DNA from: Labilibaculum euxinicum
GTDB lineage: Bacteria > Bacteroidota > Bacteroidia > Bacteroidales > Marinifilaceae
Length of the DNA stretch: 64,000 nt
Assembly (NCBI RefSeq): GCF_009795715.1
Contig: NZ_WTCR01000014.1
Location: forward strand, 62,001 to 126,000
Reading direction: 5' to 3'
Shown here: piece after piece, positions 28,096 through 37,800 of the stretch
Numbering within the stretch: the first letter of the stretch is position 1
How the letters are laid out: every line of letters begins with the position of its first letter
Notes under the pieces: generated by a model
Told to the model about the DNA's origin: nothing
The model's database searches: none
The model's input: the letters and a program-made list of their open reading frames with translations, nothing else
Made by a program: the position numbers and the translations under genes

Positions 28096-28145
28096 ATGAC
28101 AAAGTACCAAGTGTAAGAGTAAAAACATCACGAAATTATATTGTA

Positions 28146-28177
28146 AACAGTAGCCGTTTGGTTGCTGTTTTTTTTAT
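28146..28177 (+). terminator. Terminator after the DUF3109 gene
   Basis: AACAGTAGCC pairs with GGTTGCTGTT (two G:T pairs) around GTTT, followed by eight T residues. Confidence 0.75.
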
Positions 28178-28321
28178 GCTTTTATGTCTGTTTATTTGAT
28201 TTGTGATTTGATGGGTGTTGACATATAGAGGTTGCAAATCTCTATTAGATGAAGACTGAAAGCTAATTTCTATTTACTATATTTACGTTTCAAATTACTT
28301 AAATCCAATAAACACACTATT

Positions 28322-29692
28322 ATGGATAACATTAAAGAATATATTGAAGAGAACAAAGAGAGATTTTTAGAGGAATTGTTTGGACTGATTCGAATTCCAT
28401 CGATTAGCTCGATTGAAGCAAATAAACCAGAGATGTATAAAGCTGCCGAATACTGGAAGCAGTTAATGCTGAATGCGGGTGCTGATAAGGCGGTGGTAAT
28501 GGAGACAGAGGGAAATCCTGTTACTTATGGCGAAAAGATTATTGATCCAAAATTGCCGACAGTTATGGTTTACGGACATATGGATGTAATGCCGGTTGAT
28601 CCAATTAATTTGTGGGATACTGATCCTTTTGAGCCGGTAATTAAAGATGGTAAAATTTGGGCCCGTGGTGCTGATGATGATAAAGGTCAGGCATTTATGC
28701 ATGCAAAGGCTTTCGAATATATGGTGAAAAATAATTGTCTTCCTTGTAATGTGAAGTTCATGATTGAAGGGGAAGAAGAAGTAGGATCACCTAATCTGCC
28801 TAAATTTTGTGAAGAGCACAAAGAAATGTTGCAGGCAGATGTGATTTTAGTTTCTGATACCGGAATGATTGCTCCGGATATACCATCTATTACAACAGGA
28901 TTACGTGGATTGATGTATTGGGAAGTTGAAGTGACCGGTCCTAATCGCGATCTTCATTCAGGATTGTTTGGTGGTGCTGTAGCAAACCCAATTAATGTAT
29001 TGGCTAAAATGATTACTCAGATGGTAGATGATAATGGACATATTACCATTCCTGGATTTTACGATGATGTAATTGAAGTTACTAAGGAAGAAAGAGCAAT
29101 GATGGCTGAAGCTCCTTTCGATGTTGAGGAGTACAAAAAAGCAATCGACGTAAAAGAGTTAGCTGGTGAGAAAGGTTATACTCCTTCTGAACATACAGGA
29201 ATTCGCCCTTCGTTTGATGTTTGTGGTATTTGGGGTGGATATATTGGCGAAGGTGCTAAAACAGTTCTTCCTTCAAAAGCATATGCAAAAATTTCAACCC
29301 GTTTGGTTCCGAATCAAAACTGGGAAAAAATTTCAGTTCTATTTAAAGAGCATTTCGAAGCAATTGCTCCGGATTGTGTAAAGGTAGTTGTTACTCCGCT
29401 GCATGGTGGACAAGGATATGTTTGTCCCATAGATTTCCCGGCTTATATTGCGGCAGATAAAGCGTATACCGAAGTTTATGGAAAACGCCCTGTACCTGTT
29501 CGCAGTGGTGGAAGTATACCAATTATTTCTTCTTTCGAAGAGATTTTAGGAATTAAATCTGTACTCATGGGATTTGGATTGGAAAGTGATGCGATTCACT
29601 CACCAAATGAGAATTTCCCTTTGGAACAATTCTTCAATGGAATCAATACAATTCCATTATTTTATAAGTATTTTGCCGAATTGAAGAAGTAA
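28322..29692 (+). CDS. M20-family metallodipeptidase
   Basis: A 456-aa zinc dipeptidase without a signal peptide. Metal ligands are visible in VYGHMDVMP (His, Asp), ARGADDDKGQ (Asp), MIEGEEEVGS (catalytic and ligand Glu) and near the C-terminus ESDAIHSPNE (His). The dimerisation lid domain lies at about 190-310. Relatives hydrolyse dipeptides in the cytoplasm. Its position 300 nt ahead of the peptidoglycan locus regulator may be coincidental; substrate unknown. Confidence 0.94.
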   Translation: MDNIKEYIEENKERFLEELFGLIRIPSISSIEANKPEMYKAAEYWKQLMLNAGADKAVVMETEGNPVTYGEKIIDPKLPTVMVYGHMDVMPVDPINLWDTDPFEPVIKDGKIWARGADDDKGQAFMHAKAFEYMVKNNCLPCNVKFMIEGEEEVGSPNLPKFCEEHKEMLQADVILVSDTGMIAPDIPSITTGLRGLMYWEVEVTGPNRDLHSGLFGGAVANPINVLAKMITQMVDDNGHITIPGFYDDVIEVTKEERAMMAEAPFDVEEYKKAIDVKELAGEKGYTPSEHTGIRPSFDVCGIWGGYIGEGAKTVLPSKAYAKISTRLVPNQNWEKISVLFKEHFEAIAPDCVKVVVTPLHGGQGYVCPIDFPAYIAADKAYTEVYGKRPVPVRSGGSIPIISSFEEILGIKSVLMGFGLESDAIHSPNENFPLEQFFNGINTIPLFYKYFAELKK

Positions 29693-29717
29693 TAATTTGT
29701 AATTCAAATATAAGTTG

Positions 29718-29752
29718 GAAAGGGTATTCTTGTGCAGAGTACCCTTTTTTTT
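29718..29752 (+). terminator. Terminator after the M20 dipeptidase
   Basis: AAAGGGTA and TACCCTTT flank a loop of about 13 nt; eight T residues follow. Confidence 0.8.
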
Positions 29753-29938
29753 ACAAATATATGTTTTGGTATGATCAGTTTAAAGATTGATTGGGATTTG
29801 TCTTAATTCCTGATTTTTCGGGGCTATAATTATTATTTTATTTCATTGATACTTCGGAATCGTTTAAAATAAAGCTTAAACCTTGAAAATCGGTATTTTT
29901 CTGGTTATGTTTGTATTTGGGTTTAATTGCATGGTTTT

Positions 29939-29971
29939 TTGATGGAATACAGACTAATTGCTGTATATTTC
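29939..29971 (+). promoter_or_regulatory. Predicted promoter of the FadR-type regulator
   Basis: TTG at 29939-29941 and TATATTTC at 29964-29971 (one mismatch to TAnnTTTG) with a 22-nt spacer, 38 nt before the ATG. The remaining sequence from 29753 shows no other feature. Confidence 0.45.
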
Positions 29972-30008
29972 GTAACAGATCATACAAGTTGAAGTAAATT
30001 TGCAGTTC

Positions 30009-30728
30009 ATGGATGAAATTTTTGAAAAAATAGGATCAGCTCAAACTCTTAGTCAGAAGATTGAGCGCCGAATAGAAGAGGCTATTCGCCAGAAGAAATT
30101 GCTGGTGGGAGCTAAACTTCCTTCGGAGCGGGAATTATGCGAGATGTTTGCAGTTAGTCGGACTGCATTACGCGAAGCTTTGCGTAGACTTAGCGCACGG
30201 GGCTTAATTGAGATCAAAAAGGGTAGTGGCATGTATGTTAGTGAATTGAAGATCAAAGATGCCATTGATTCTTTGAATTTGTATTATGATTTAAGTTTTG
30301 ATAGTAACCTGATCCCTCAGATTATTGAAGTACGGCGCGTTTTTGAACCGGAAATTGCCCGGATGGCAGCAAATAACCGAAGGGATAAGGATTTGGACTT
30401 ATTGCTTAAGAATATTTCGGATTTGGAAGATTGTGATCCGGATAATACCCAAATGGAAGCAGATATCATCAATAAATTTCATTTGAATGTTGCTAAGGCC
30501 TCCTGCAATCCGATTGTGATTATTACTATGGAGCCAATCTATTCTCTTTTGCCACGCATGCGAAATTTGATTTATGCCAATGTGGATGGAGAGAAAGATT
30601 TTACAATTAAAGCTCATCGTACCATTTATGAAGCTATTCGGGATAAGGATGCTGATAAAGCTTTTGAAGCAATGGTTGGACAGATAAACAGAACCCTTGA
30701 GATCTACACACAGTATTTGAAAAAGTAA
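30009..30728 (+). CDS. GntR/FadR-family transcriptional regulator
   Basis: A 239-aa regulator. The winged helix spans about 10-75: KLPSERELCEMFAVSRTALR is the classic GntR recognition region, followed by the wing GLIEIKKGSGMYV. The all-helical FCD effector domain fills 85-239 with EVRRVFEPEIARMAA and HLNVAKAS/HRTIYEAI, where the metal-binding His/Asp of FCD domains fall. It lies convergent to murQ and its kinase. Three operator-like repeats with FadR-type half-sites lie ahead of peptidoglycan-locus promoters, so it is the likely local regulator. Start ATG 30009 rather than TTG 30000. Confidence 0.93.
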   Translation: MDEIFEKIGSAQTLSQKIERRIEEAIRQKKLLVGAKLPSERELCEMFAVSRTALREALRRLSARGLIEIKKGSGMYVSELKIKDAIDSLNLYYDLSFDSNLIPQIIEVRRVFEPEIARMAANNRRDKDLDLLLKNISDLEDCDPDNTQMEADIINKFHLNVAKASCNPIVIITMEPIYSLLPRMRNLIYANVDGEKDFTIKAHRTIYEAIRDKDADKAFEAMVGQINRTLEIYTQYLKK

Positions 30729-30744
30729 GAACTGTATTTTCAAT

Positions 30745-30784
30745 AAAAAACGGAGATTGATGATTCAATCTCCGTTTTTTTTAT
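30745..30784. terminator. Bidirectional terminator between regulator and murQ
   Basis: ACGGAGATTGA and its exact complement around TGA, with A-run and T-run on either side, so it can stop transcripts from both convergent genes. Confidence 0.92.
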
Positions 30785-30800
30785 CGTTTTAAAACAATAT

Positions 30801-31631
30801 TTATTTGTAAGCCTCAATGGCCTTTTTTACTGAACCATGTTTTAACAGTAAGCTTTTAGCAACTTCTTTTTCAAGTTTTAATTCTTCCATAATCATTTTG
30901 GTTCCTCGTTCAACCAACTTTTTGTTGGTTAACTGCATGTTTACCATTCTATTGCCCTGAACTCTTCCCAATTTAATCATTAAGCTGGTGGTGATCATGT
31001 TTAGAATCATTTTTTGAGCAGTTCCGGCTTTTAATCTGGTACTTCCGGTAACAAATTCGGGGCCAACAATTGCTTCAATCACAATTTCAGCTTCTTTGGA
31101 AACTGGCGCCTCAGGATTACAAGTAATACATGCGGTAAGCAGACTATTTTCGCGGGCTTTTTTTATGCCGCCTATTACATAAGGTGTTGTGCCTGAAGCG
31201 GCAATTCCTAATACCGTATCATTTTGATTAAAACCATGTTCCTGTATTTCTTCCCAGGCTTTGTTCCAATCATCTTCGGCCGATTCAACGGCATTTCGTA
31301 AGGCCTTTTCTCCTCCTGCAATCAATCCAATTACAATATTATCCGGAACTCCAAAAGTTGGCGGTAATTCCGAAGCATCCAATACGCCAAGTCGGCCACT
31401 TGTGCCAGCTCCAATATAAAATAATCTACCTCCGGCTTTAACACGGTCAACAAGTAGGGAAACAAATTTCTCGATTTCTGGAATCGCGCGATTTACTGCT
31501 AAATGAACTTGTCCGTCTTCCTGATTAATTCCAATAAGTAGTTCATTAACCGACATCTTTTCCAAATTAGAAAAGTTAGAAGGTGATTCTGTTATTTTGT
31601 TTGAAGTTTTCTGGTTACCTGCTTTATTCAT
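30801..31631 (-). CDS. murQ: N-acetylmuramic acid 6-phosphate etherase
   Basis: A 276-aa SIS-fold enzyme that cleaves the lactyl ether of MurNAc-6-P to give GlcNAc-6-P and lactate. Motifs are ITESPSNFSNLEKMSV, IGAGTSGRLGVLDASELPPTFG (phosphosugar site and catalytic Glu), IAASGTTPYVIGG, and GPEFVTGSTRLKAGTAQKM. The ATG at 31631 is chosen over a TTG at 31652 that would overlap the kinase stop. It follows the kinase gene by 10 nt. It acts in the cytoplasm as the second step of MurNAc use. Confidence 0.96.
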   Translation of the reverse strand: MNKAGNQKTSNKITESPSNFSNLEKMSVNELLIGINQEDGQVHLAVNRAIPEIEKFVSLLVDRVKAGGRLFYIGAGTSGRLGVLDASELPPTFGVPDNIVIGLIAGGEKALRNAVESAEDDWNKAWEEIQEHGFNQNDTVLGIAASGTTPYVIGGIKKARENSLLTACITCNPEAPVSKEAEIVIEAIVGPEFVTGSTRLKAGTAQKMILNMITTSLMIKLGRVQGNRMVNMQLTNKKLVERGTKMIMEELKLEKEVAKSLLLKHGSVKKAIEAYK

Positions 31632-31641
31632 TATTTTGTTT

Positions 31642-32472
31642 TTATTTACCAAGATGGTACTGAATCAATCCTTCCAATGGGCTTTGCTCAATTTTTCCAA
31701 GATGTAAACCGATCTTGGCTGCGACCATTTCCAATTCTTTTTTAAAGTAGTATGCAATACTTCCTATAAAATGAATTGGCAGGCTGATGTGATTGTTGTA
31801 TTGTTTTATATTTCTTTCGAAAAATTCCCCGAAGCTCTTCTTTACAAGCTCCGATATATATGGTGATTGAATGTTTTCAGAAAGAAAGACTGTAAATTGA
31901 GCAAGAAAACGGCTGGGCGCTTCCTCTTTGTATACTTTGTTTATAATATCTGCATATTCCAAATTGTATTTCTGATAGAATGCACTTTTTATTTCAACAG
32001 GAGCAATATTTTTAAGAATATCAGCCAGCAATTTTTTACCCATAACAGCTCCGCTGCCTTCGTCACCCAATATGTATCCCAAGGGAGGAACGTTGTGTTC
32101 AATGTTTTCCCCATCATATAAGCAGGAATTAGATCCTGTTCCAATGATGCACGCTATGCCTTTTTCTCTTCTGCAAACCGATCGGGCTGCAGCTAAAACA
32201 TCGCTGTTAATTTCGCAATTTGCATCAGGAAAAATTTGTAGTAAGGAATCTTTAATGATTTTCTTCTTCTCATCAACAGCACAACCGGCGCCGTAAAAAA
32301 AGATTTGGGTAACCGAACCAAAATCATCAAGTGAGCTAATTATTTTAATTATCGAACTCGTATTTTGATGGTATGGGTTAATTCCCAAAGTCTGTTGGCG
32401 TTTAGTTACGCCTTTACTTCCGAGAAGAACCCAGTCGGTTTTGGTTGATCCGCTCTCTGCAATTAATATCAT
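31642..32472 (-). CDS. murK: BadF/BadG-type MurNAc/GlcNAc kinase
   Basis: A 276-aa ASKHA-fold sugar kinase. LIAESGSTKTDW is the phosphate-1 loop, FYGAGC and CIIGTGSNSCLYDG are phosphate-2 and adenosine regions, and LGYILGDEGSGAVMG is the sugar-binding motif of N-acetylhexosamine kinases. It is the first gene of the operon with murQ, the same pairing as murK-murQ in Tannerella, so MurNAc is the likely substrate, possibly with GlcNAc. An operator-like repeat lies 15 nt upstream of its start. Confidence 0.88.
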   Translation of the reverse strand: MILIAESGSTKTDWVLLGSKGVTKRQQTLGINPYHQNTSSIIKIISSLDDFGSVTQIFFYGAGCAVDEKKKIIKDSLLQIFPDANCEINSDVLAAARSVCRREKGIACIIGTGSNSCLYDGENIEHNVPPLGYILGDEGSGAVMGKKLLADILKNIAPVEIKSAFYQKYNLEYADIINKVYKEEAPSRFLAQFTVFLSENIQSPYISELVKKSFGEFFERNIKQYNNHISLPIHFIGSIAYYFKKELEMVAAKIGLHLGKIEQSPLEGLIQYHLGK

Positions 32473-32484
32473 GATTTTATTTTT

Positions 32485-32500
32485 ATAACATGTATGATGA
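32485..32500 (-). promoter_or_regulatory. Operator-like site 1 (kinase/murQ)
   Basis: ATAACATGTATGATGA. It shares AACATGTATGA with sites 2 and 3. It lies in the 5' leader of the leftward kinase operon and fits a FadR-type TGT-N3-A half-site layout. Confidence 0.6.
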
Positions 32501-32620
32501 ATGTTAATTTAAAATGAATTTACAAATAATTAAATTAATATTGAATTTGTATTTTTCCATTTTCATTCCTTCTACATTGCTTAATATCCTTATCGTACGG
32601 GTGAATTTATTTTCACGTTA

Positions 32621-32628
32621 CAAATATA
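32621..32628 (-). promoter_or_regulatory. Predicted -7 box for the kinase/murQ operon
   Basis: On the minus strand this reads TATATTTG, a perfect TAnnTTTG. It would give a leader of about 140 nt that includes operator-like site 1. Confidence 0.5.
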
Positions 32629-32658
32629 TAAAAATTAAACATTTGTAAAAAGTATTAT

Positions 32659-32676
32659 ATAACATGTATGACCAAT
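32659..32676 (+). promoter_or_regulatory. Operator-like site 2 (nagB fusion)
   Basis: ATAACATGTATGACCAAT lies 66 nt before the nagB fusion gene. TGT-ATG-ACCA closely resembles the TGGT-N3-ACCA operators of the FadR family. Confidence 0.65.
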
Positions 32677-32741
32677 TTTGGAAAATATAATTTTCTGTTC
32701 TATTTTTGATCCGAAAGTAATTTAAATCAGGAGATAGCAAA

Positions 32742-34724
32742 ATGGAGAATCAGATACTGCAATTTAGGGAAGAGCTTGATGAAGCCAAGTTGTATTACCA
32801 ACCTTCAGATGAGTTCGACAGAACAGTGAAAACCCGGTATGAGAAAATGCCGGCAGATATTTTTTCAACTGCTGAAAAGGCAGCCAAGTGGGTTGCAGGT
32901 GAAATTGCAAATGAAATTAAGCAAAAACAAAAGCTTGGCGAAATGTGTGTTGTAGGATTAGCTACCGGTGCAACGCCATTGGGAGTGTATTCCGAACTGA
33001 TTCGTTTGCACAAAGAAGAAGGCTTGTCATTTCTGAATGTGGTTACTTTTAATTTGGATGAGTATTATCCGATGTTGAAATTAAGCGCGCAAAGCTATAA
33101 TCATTACATGAACGACGTTTTATTTAATCATATCGATATTCCTAAAAATCAAATTCATGTACCAAATGGTGAGGTAAGCAAGGTCACAATTACCGGATAC
33201 TGCAATGAGTATGAAAGACTGATTGATTCTTTTGGGGGATTGGATTTGCAAATACTTGGAATTGGTCGTACAGGGCACATTGGGTTTAATGAACCAGGTT
33301 CGCAACTGGATTCGATAACCCGATTGATTATGCTTGACTCTTTGACCAGACGAGATGCTGCCAAAGATTTTAATGGCTTAAATAATGTACCTAAGGCGGC
33401 TATAACAATGGGTGTTGGAACCATATTTAAAGCCAAAAGGGTTATTTTAATGGCTTGGGGCGAAGGAAAAGCGGCGATTGTAAAAAAAGCATTGGAAGAA
33501 AGTCAGTGTGATGCAGTTCCAGCCAGCTATTTGCAACGGCATACTGATGTGAAATTTGTATTGGATGTGCCGGCTGCAAGTGAATTGTCAAGGGTAAAGA
33601 ATCCTTGGCTGGTTGGGAGTATTGAATGGGATCGTTATTGGATTCGGAAAGCGGCAGTTTGGTTGTGTAATAAATTACAAAAACCAATTTTAAAACTGAC
33701 TAATCGTGATTATAATGATAATGGATTGAGTGAGTTACTTGCTTTGTATGGCTCGGCTTACGAGGTAAATATTAAGGTGTTTAATGATTTGCAGCACACC
33801 ATAACCGGTTGGCCTGGAGGAAAGCCAAATGCTGATGATTCTCATCGTCCGGAGAGAGCAGAACCGGCAAGTAAAAGAGTTTTGGTTTTTAGTCCGCACC
33901 CTGATGATGATGTAATTTCGATGGGAGGAACTTTGAAACGATTGGTGGATCAAAACCATGAAGTTCATGTTGCATACCAAACTTCAGGAAATATTGCGGT
34001 TGCCGATGATGAGGCGGTGAGATATCTTTCTTTTGTAAAAAGTTTTTCGAGAACTCATGATACAAACGAGGGCAATCTTCAGTGTGTGATTGAAGACATT
34101 CAAAAATTTCTTTTGGAAAATAAAAAGCCGGGAGGAATGGATACAGCTGAAGTGCGCAATATGAAAGCCTTAATCAGGAGAGGAGAGGCAAAAGCTGCCT
34201 GCCGTTTTGTAGGTATTCGATCTAAGAACCTTCATTTTTTGGATCTTCCTTTTTATGAAACGGGTACGGTTAAGAAAAATCCGTTGGGGAAAGAAGATGT
34301 TCGTATTCTTGTGAATTTGCTTCGAAAAATAAAGCCGCATCAGATATTTGCTGCAGGGGATTGGTCTGATCCTCATGGAACGCACCGGGTATGTTGGGAA
34401 GGAATTTACCAGGCATTAAAAATAGTGAAAGATGAAGAGTGGATGAAGGATTGCTATATATGGTTATACCGTGGAGCTTGGCAGGAGTGGGATTTGGACG
34501 AAATCCAAATGGCTGTTCCGGTTAGTCCTGAAGAATTACAACATAAACGGAATGCAATATTACGACATCAATCGCAAATGGAAAGTGCTCCCTTTATGGG
34601 GAATGATTCCCGCTTATTCTGGCAAAGATCAGAAGAAAGAAATAGGGCTACAGCCGATTTATTTAACAAATTGGGCTTGGCAGAATACGAGGCAATTGAA
34701 GCTTTTGTCAGGTTTATTGTTTAG
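32742..34724 (+). CDS. NagB-like domain fused to a PIG-L/LmbE deacetylase
   Basis: A 660-aa cytoplasmic fusion. Residues 1-300 form a glucosamine-6-phosphate deaminase-like domain (GLATGATPLGVYSEL, NLDEYYPM with D106, GIGRTGHIGFNEPGS with H179 and E184). Residues 380-660 form a PIG-L deacetylase (SPHPDDD with H386/D388/D389, and DPHGTHR). The second domain could remove the acetyl group from GlcNAc-6-P in place of NagA, feeding the first, which would yield fructose 6-P. The NagB base Asp141 position is Thr177, so deamination may be altered. An operator-like site lies upstream. Confidence 0.9.
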   Translation: MENQILQFREELDEAKLYYQPSDEFDRTVKTRYEKMPADIFSTAEKAAKWVAGEIANEIKQKQKLGEMCVVGLATGATPLGVYSELIRLHKEEGLSFLNVVTFNLDEYYPMLKLSAQSYNHYMNDVLFNHIDIPKNQIHVPNGEVSKVTITGYCNEYERLIDSFGGLDLQILGIGRTGHIGFNEPGSQLDSITRLIMLDSLTRRDAAKDFNGLNNVPKAAITMGVGTIFKAKRVILMAWGEGKAAIVKKALEESQCDAVPASYLQRHTDVKFVLDVPAASELSRVKNPWLVGSIEWDRYWIRKAAVWLCNKLQKPILKLTNRDYNDNGLSELLALYGSAYEVNIKVFNDLQHTITGWPGGKPNADDSHRPERAEPASKRVLVFSPHPDDDVISMGGTLKRLVDQNHEVHVAYQTSGNIAVADDEAVRYLSFVKSFSRTHDTNEGNLQCVIEDIQKFLLENKKPGGMDTAEVRNMKALIRRGEAKAACRFVGIRSKNLHFLDLPFYETGTVKKNPLGKEDVRILVNLLRKIKPHQIFAAGDWSDPHGTHRVCWEGIYQALKIVKDEEWMKDCYIWLYRGAWQEWDLDEIQMAVPVSPEELQHKRNAILRHQSQMESAPFMGNDSRLFWQRSEERNRATADLFNKLGLAEYEAIEAFVRFIV

Positions 34725-34740
34725 ATTTATCTGAGAATTT

Positions 34741-34773
34741 CCGAATTCGACAGCTTGAATTCGGGCTTCTCTT
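34741..34773 (+). terminator. Hairpin after the nagB fusion
   Basis: CCGAATTC and GAATTCGG flank GACAGCTT, followed by a pyrimidine-rich GCTTCTCTTT. It may be a weak or partial terminator between two co-oriented genes. Confidence 0.5.
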
Positions 34774-34800
34774 TAACTGGTTCATTTTAACTGAAAAACA

Positions 34801-37800
34801 ATGATTTCCATGTCTGGATTTTTTATAAATATCCGTTTTCTTAGAATGCTTTGTGTAATCTCTGTATTGTTGTTCTCAAATTTTAATTTGATAGCTGCTA
34901 AGAAATCGGACCGACTAACTCGAAAAGCCGATAAAGCGGCACAATTTTTTGTTGAGCAAGCTTCCAAAGATTTTGTTTTCACATTTAAGTACGATAGTTT
35001 ACAAATAGATTCAGAGCAAGAAGAAATTACATTGTATATGAATCCGGTGTTTTCGTATGTTCCGTTTCGTCCGGAGTCTGTACAGATATATAAGAAAGAT
35101 TTCAAGGAAGATTTGGGTCGGAGATTTAAAAACTATTCCATCCGAATGGAAAGTATGGGACAGGAAATAAGTGATTTAATCCCTAATTTCTATCGGAATG
35201 GAATTGTTGAGGCGGATACAAATCGTTTGAATAAGAATCATGAAGTAACGCAAGCTTTGGTGCGAAGAGTAAACACAGGGAACGATGCAAAACTTGGATT
35301 GGAAAATAAACACATTGCTTTGTGGCATTCTCATGGATGGTACTATGAAAACACGCTGGACAGATGGGAATGGCAGCGGGCAAGAGTGTACACAACAGTG
35401 GAAGATTTGTGGACCATGGAGTTTGTAGTACCATATATTGCTCCTATGCTCGAAAAGGCTGGTGCTAATGTATTGTTTCCTCGCGAAAGAGATGTTCAGA
35501 AAAATGAAGTGATAGTAGATGCTGATTGGTCATCGGAAGGATCGGAATATCTTGCAGATGATTCCGTTTGGGAATTGAATTCTCAAGCGGGTTTCGCAAA
35601 CAAATATCCCTTTTATATTGAAGGAGAAAATCCATTTGAACTGGGAAGCAGCTATCAGACTGAGGCAGGTACTGACGTATCCGCTAAAGTGCAGTACATT
35701 CCTTGTTTTCCTGAAAAAGGAGAATATGCAGTGTCTGTTTCCTATTCTGATGATGAGGATAATGTGAATGATGCGCACTATACCGTGTATCATGCAGGAG
35801 GTAAAACTGAATTTTTGGTGAATCAAAGCATGGGTGGTAAAACCTGGATTTATTTGGGGACTTTTCTTTTTGATAAAGGGAGGAATCCCGAAAAGGGAAT
35901 GGTTGAACTGACTAACGAAAGTAAGGAGCCTGGAAAATGGATTTCGGCTGATGCAATACGATTTGGCGGAGGAATGGGAAACATTGCCCGTGGGAATCCT
36001 GAAGAATTGGATGAATTGAAAAAGCAAAGAACAGAGCTTGGTTTTAAATTGGACTCCTGTGTTTGGCAAAAATATACGAGTAATCGGCCAAGATATCAGG
36101 AGGCTGCACGTTACTATCTTCAGTATGCAGGCATGCCCGATTCGTTGGTGTACAGCATCAATAAAGATTACGAAGCAGATTACAGCAATCGGGGAAAAGA
36201 TGCGGCCAAGTTTCGGAAAAAGGAAATTGGCAAAACCGATTACAAGGATGATTACATGAGTCGCGGAGAGTGGGTGGATTATTTGATTGGAAGTCCGGCG
36301 GGTCCAACAAAAAATCCAACGGTAAAGGGATTAAGGATACCTGTTGATATGGCTCTGGCATTTCATACCGATGCCGGTTTTACGCCAAATGATTCCATTA
36401 TTGGAAGTTTGGCTATTTACTCTACAACAAGAGATGAGGATTATTTTCCAAACGGACAATCGAAATGGGCAAGTCGCGATTTAACGGATATTATTCAGTC
36501 GCAGGTTGTGCAGGATATTCGCAAAAAGTATGAACCTAAATGGACGCGCAGGGGGATGTGGAACAAGCAATACTCAGAAGCGTACCGTCCAAAAGTTCCT
36601 ACCATGTTGTCTGAATTGTTATCGCACCATAATTTTGCAGATATGTATCAGGGAATGGATCCGAAGTTTAAATTCGATATCAGCAGAGCTTATTACAAAG
36701 GGATTTTAAAGTTTCTGTCATCTCAGGATGGAAGGGATTATGTGGTGCAGCCTTTGCCGGTTGATCATTTTCAAATCAGGGAAACTGAAAAAGGAATTGT
36801 TCTTTCATGGAAACCAGTAATAGACCAATTGGAGCCTAAGGCAGTTTCTGAATCATACAAAGTTTACACAAGAATTGAAGATGGTGGGTTTGATAACGGA
36901 ATAGTTGTCCCCAATTCAGAATACATTATTACGAATTGCAAACCGGGTGTGATTTACAGTTTTAAGGTAACTGCTTTGAATAATGGCGGAGAAAGTTTTG
37001 ATTCGGAAATATTAGCCTATTGCAAATCAGGAAATGGAAAAAAGCCTGTTTTAATTGTAAATGGATTTGATCGTATTTCGGCTCCTCAGGGATTTGATGA
37101 TGGGAAGTTTGCCGGTTTCGTAGGTTCGGAAGATGAGGGTGTCGCATACAAAAGAAATATTGCCTATGTAGGTGATCAGTACGATTTCGATCGAAAATCG
37201 CAATGGTTGGATGATGATGCATCGGGCCATGGAAGCTCATATGCCGATCAGGAAGAACGAATCATTCCGGGTAATAGTTTCGATTATCCGTTTGTGCACG
37301 GACAAGCAGTTCGGGATAATGGTTTTGGGTTTGTGTCGATGAGTGATGAGGCCTTTGAGGAATTGAATTGGGCGGCGCAGGATTATTCTGTGTTGGATTT
37401 AATTTTTGGAGAGGAAAAAACGACCAAAAGAATTTACGGCAAAGAGAATAAAGATTTTACAATTTACACGCCTGAAATGAGAGAGGCGATTCGTAAGTAT
37501 CTAAAAGGGAATAATGCAAAATTAATTATTTCCGGAGCTTATGTGGGAACAGATTTGGAATTGTGTGGCGATACTTTGGCAAAATCTTTTGCGGAGGATG
37601 AATTGCATTATCAGTTCAGAACCAATCATGCAAGCAAATTGGGCAACGTATCGCATACAAACGAAGTGAGAAATAATTTTAAAGGAGAATATCAATTCGA
37701 AACAGGATATTCCCCCGATATATATAAGGTTGAAGCACCCGATGCGATTGAACCTAAAGGGGAAGATGCAAAGGTTCTTCTTCGTTATTCAGGAAATAAT

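Noticed and set aside
31632-31652. Longer murQ start at TTG 31652
   Set aside because: It would overlap the kinase stop, and the added residues do not resemble MurQ; ATG 31631 is better.
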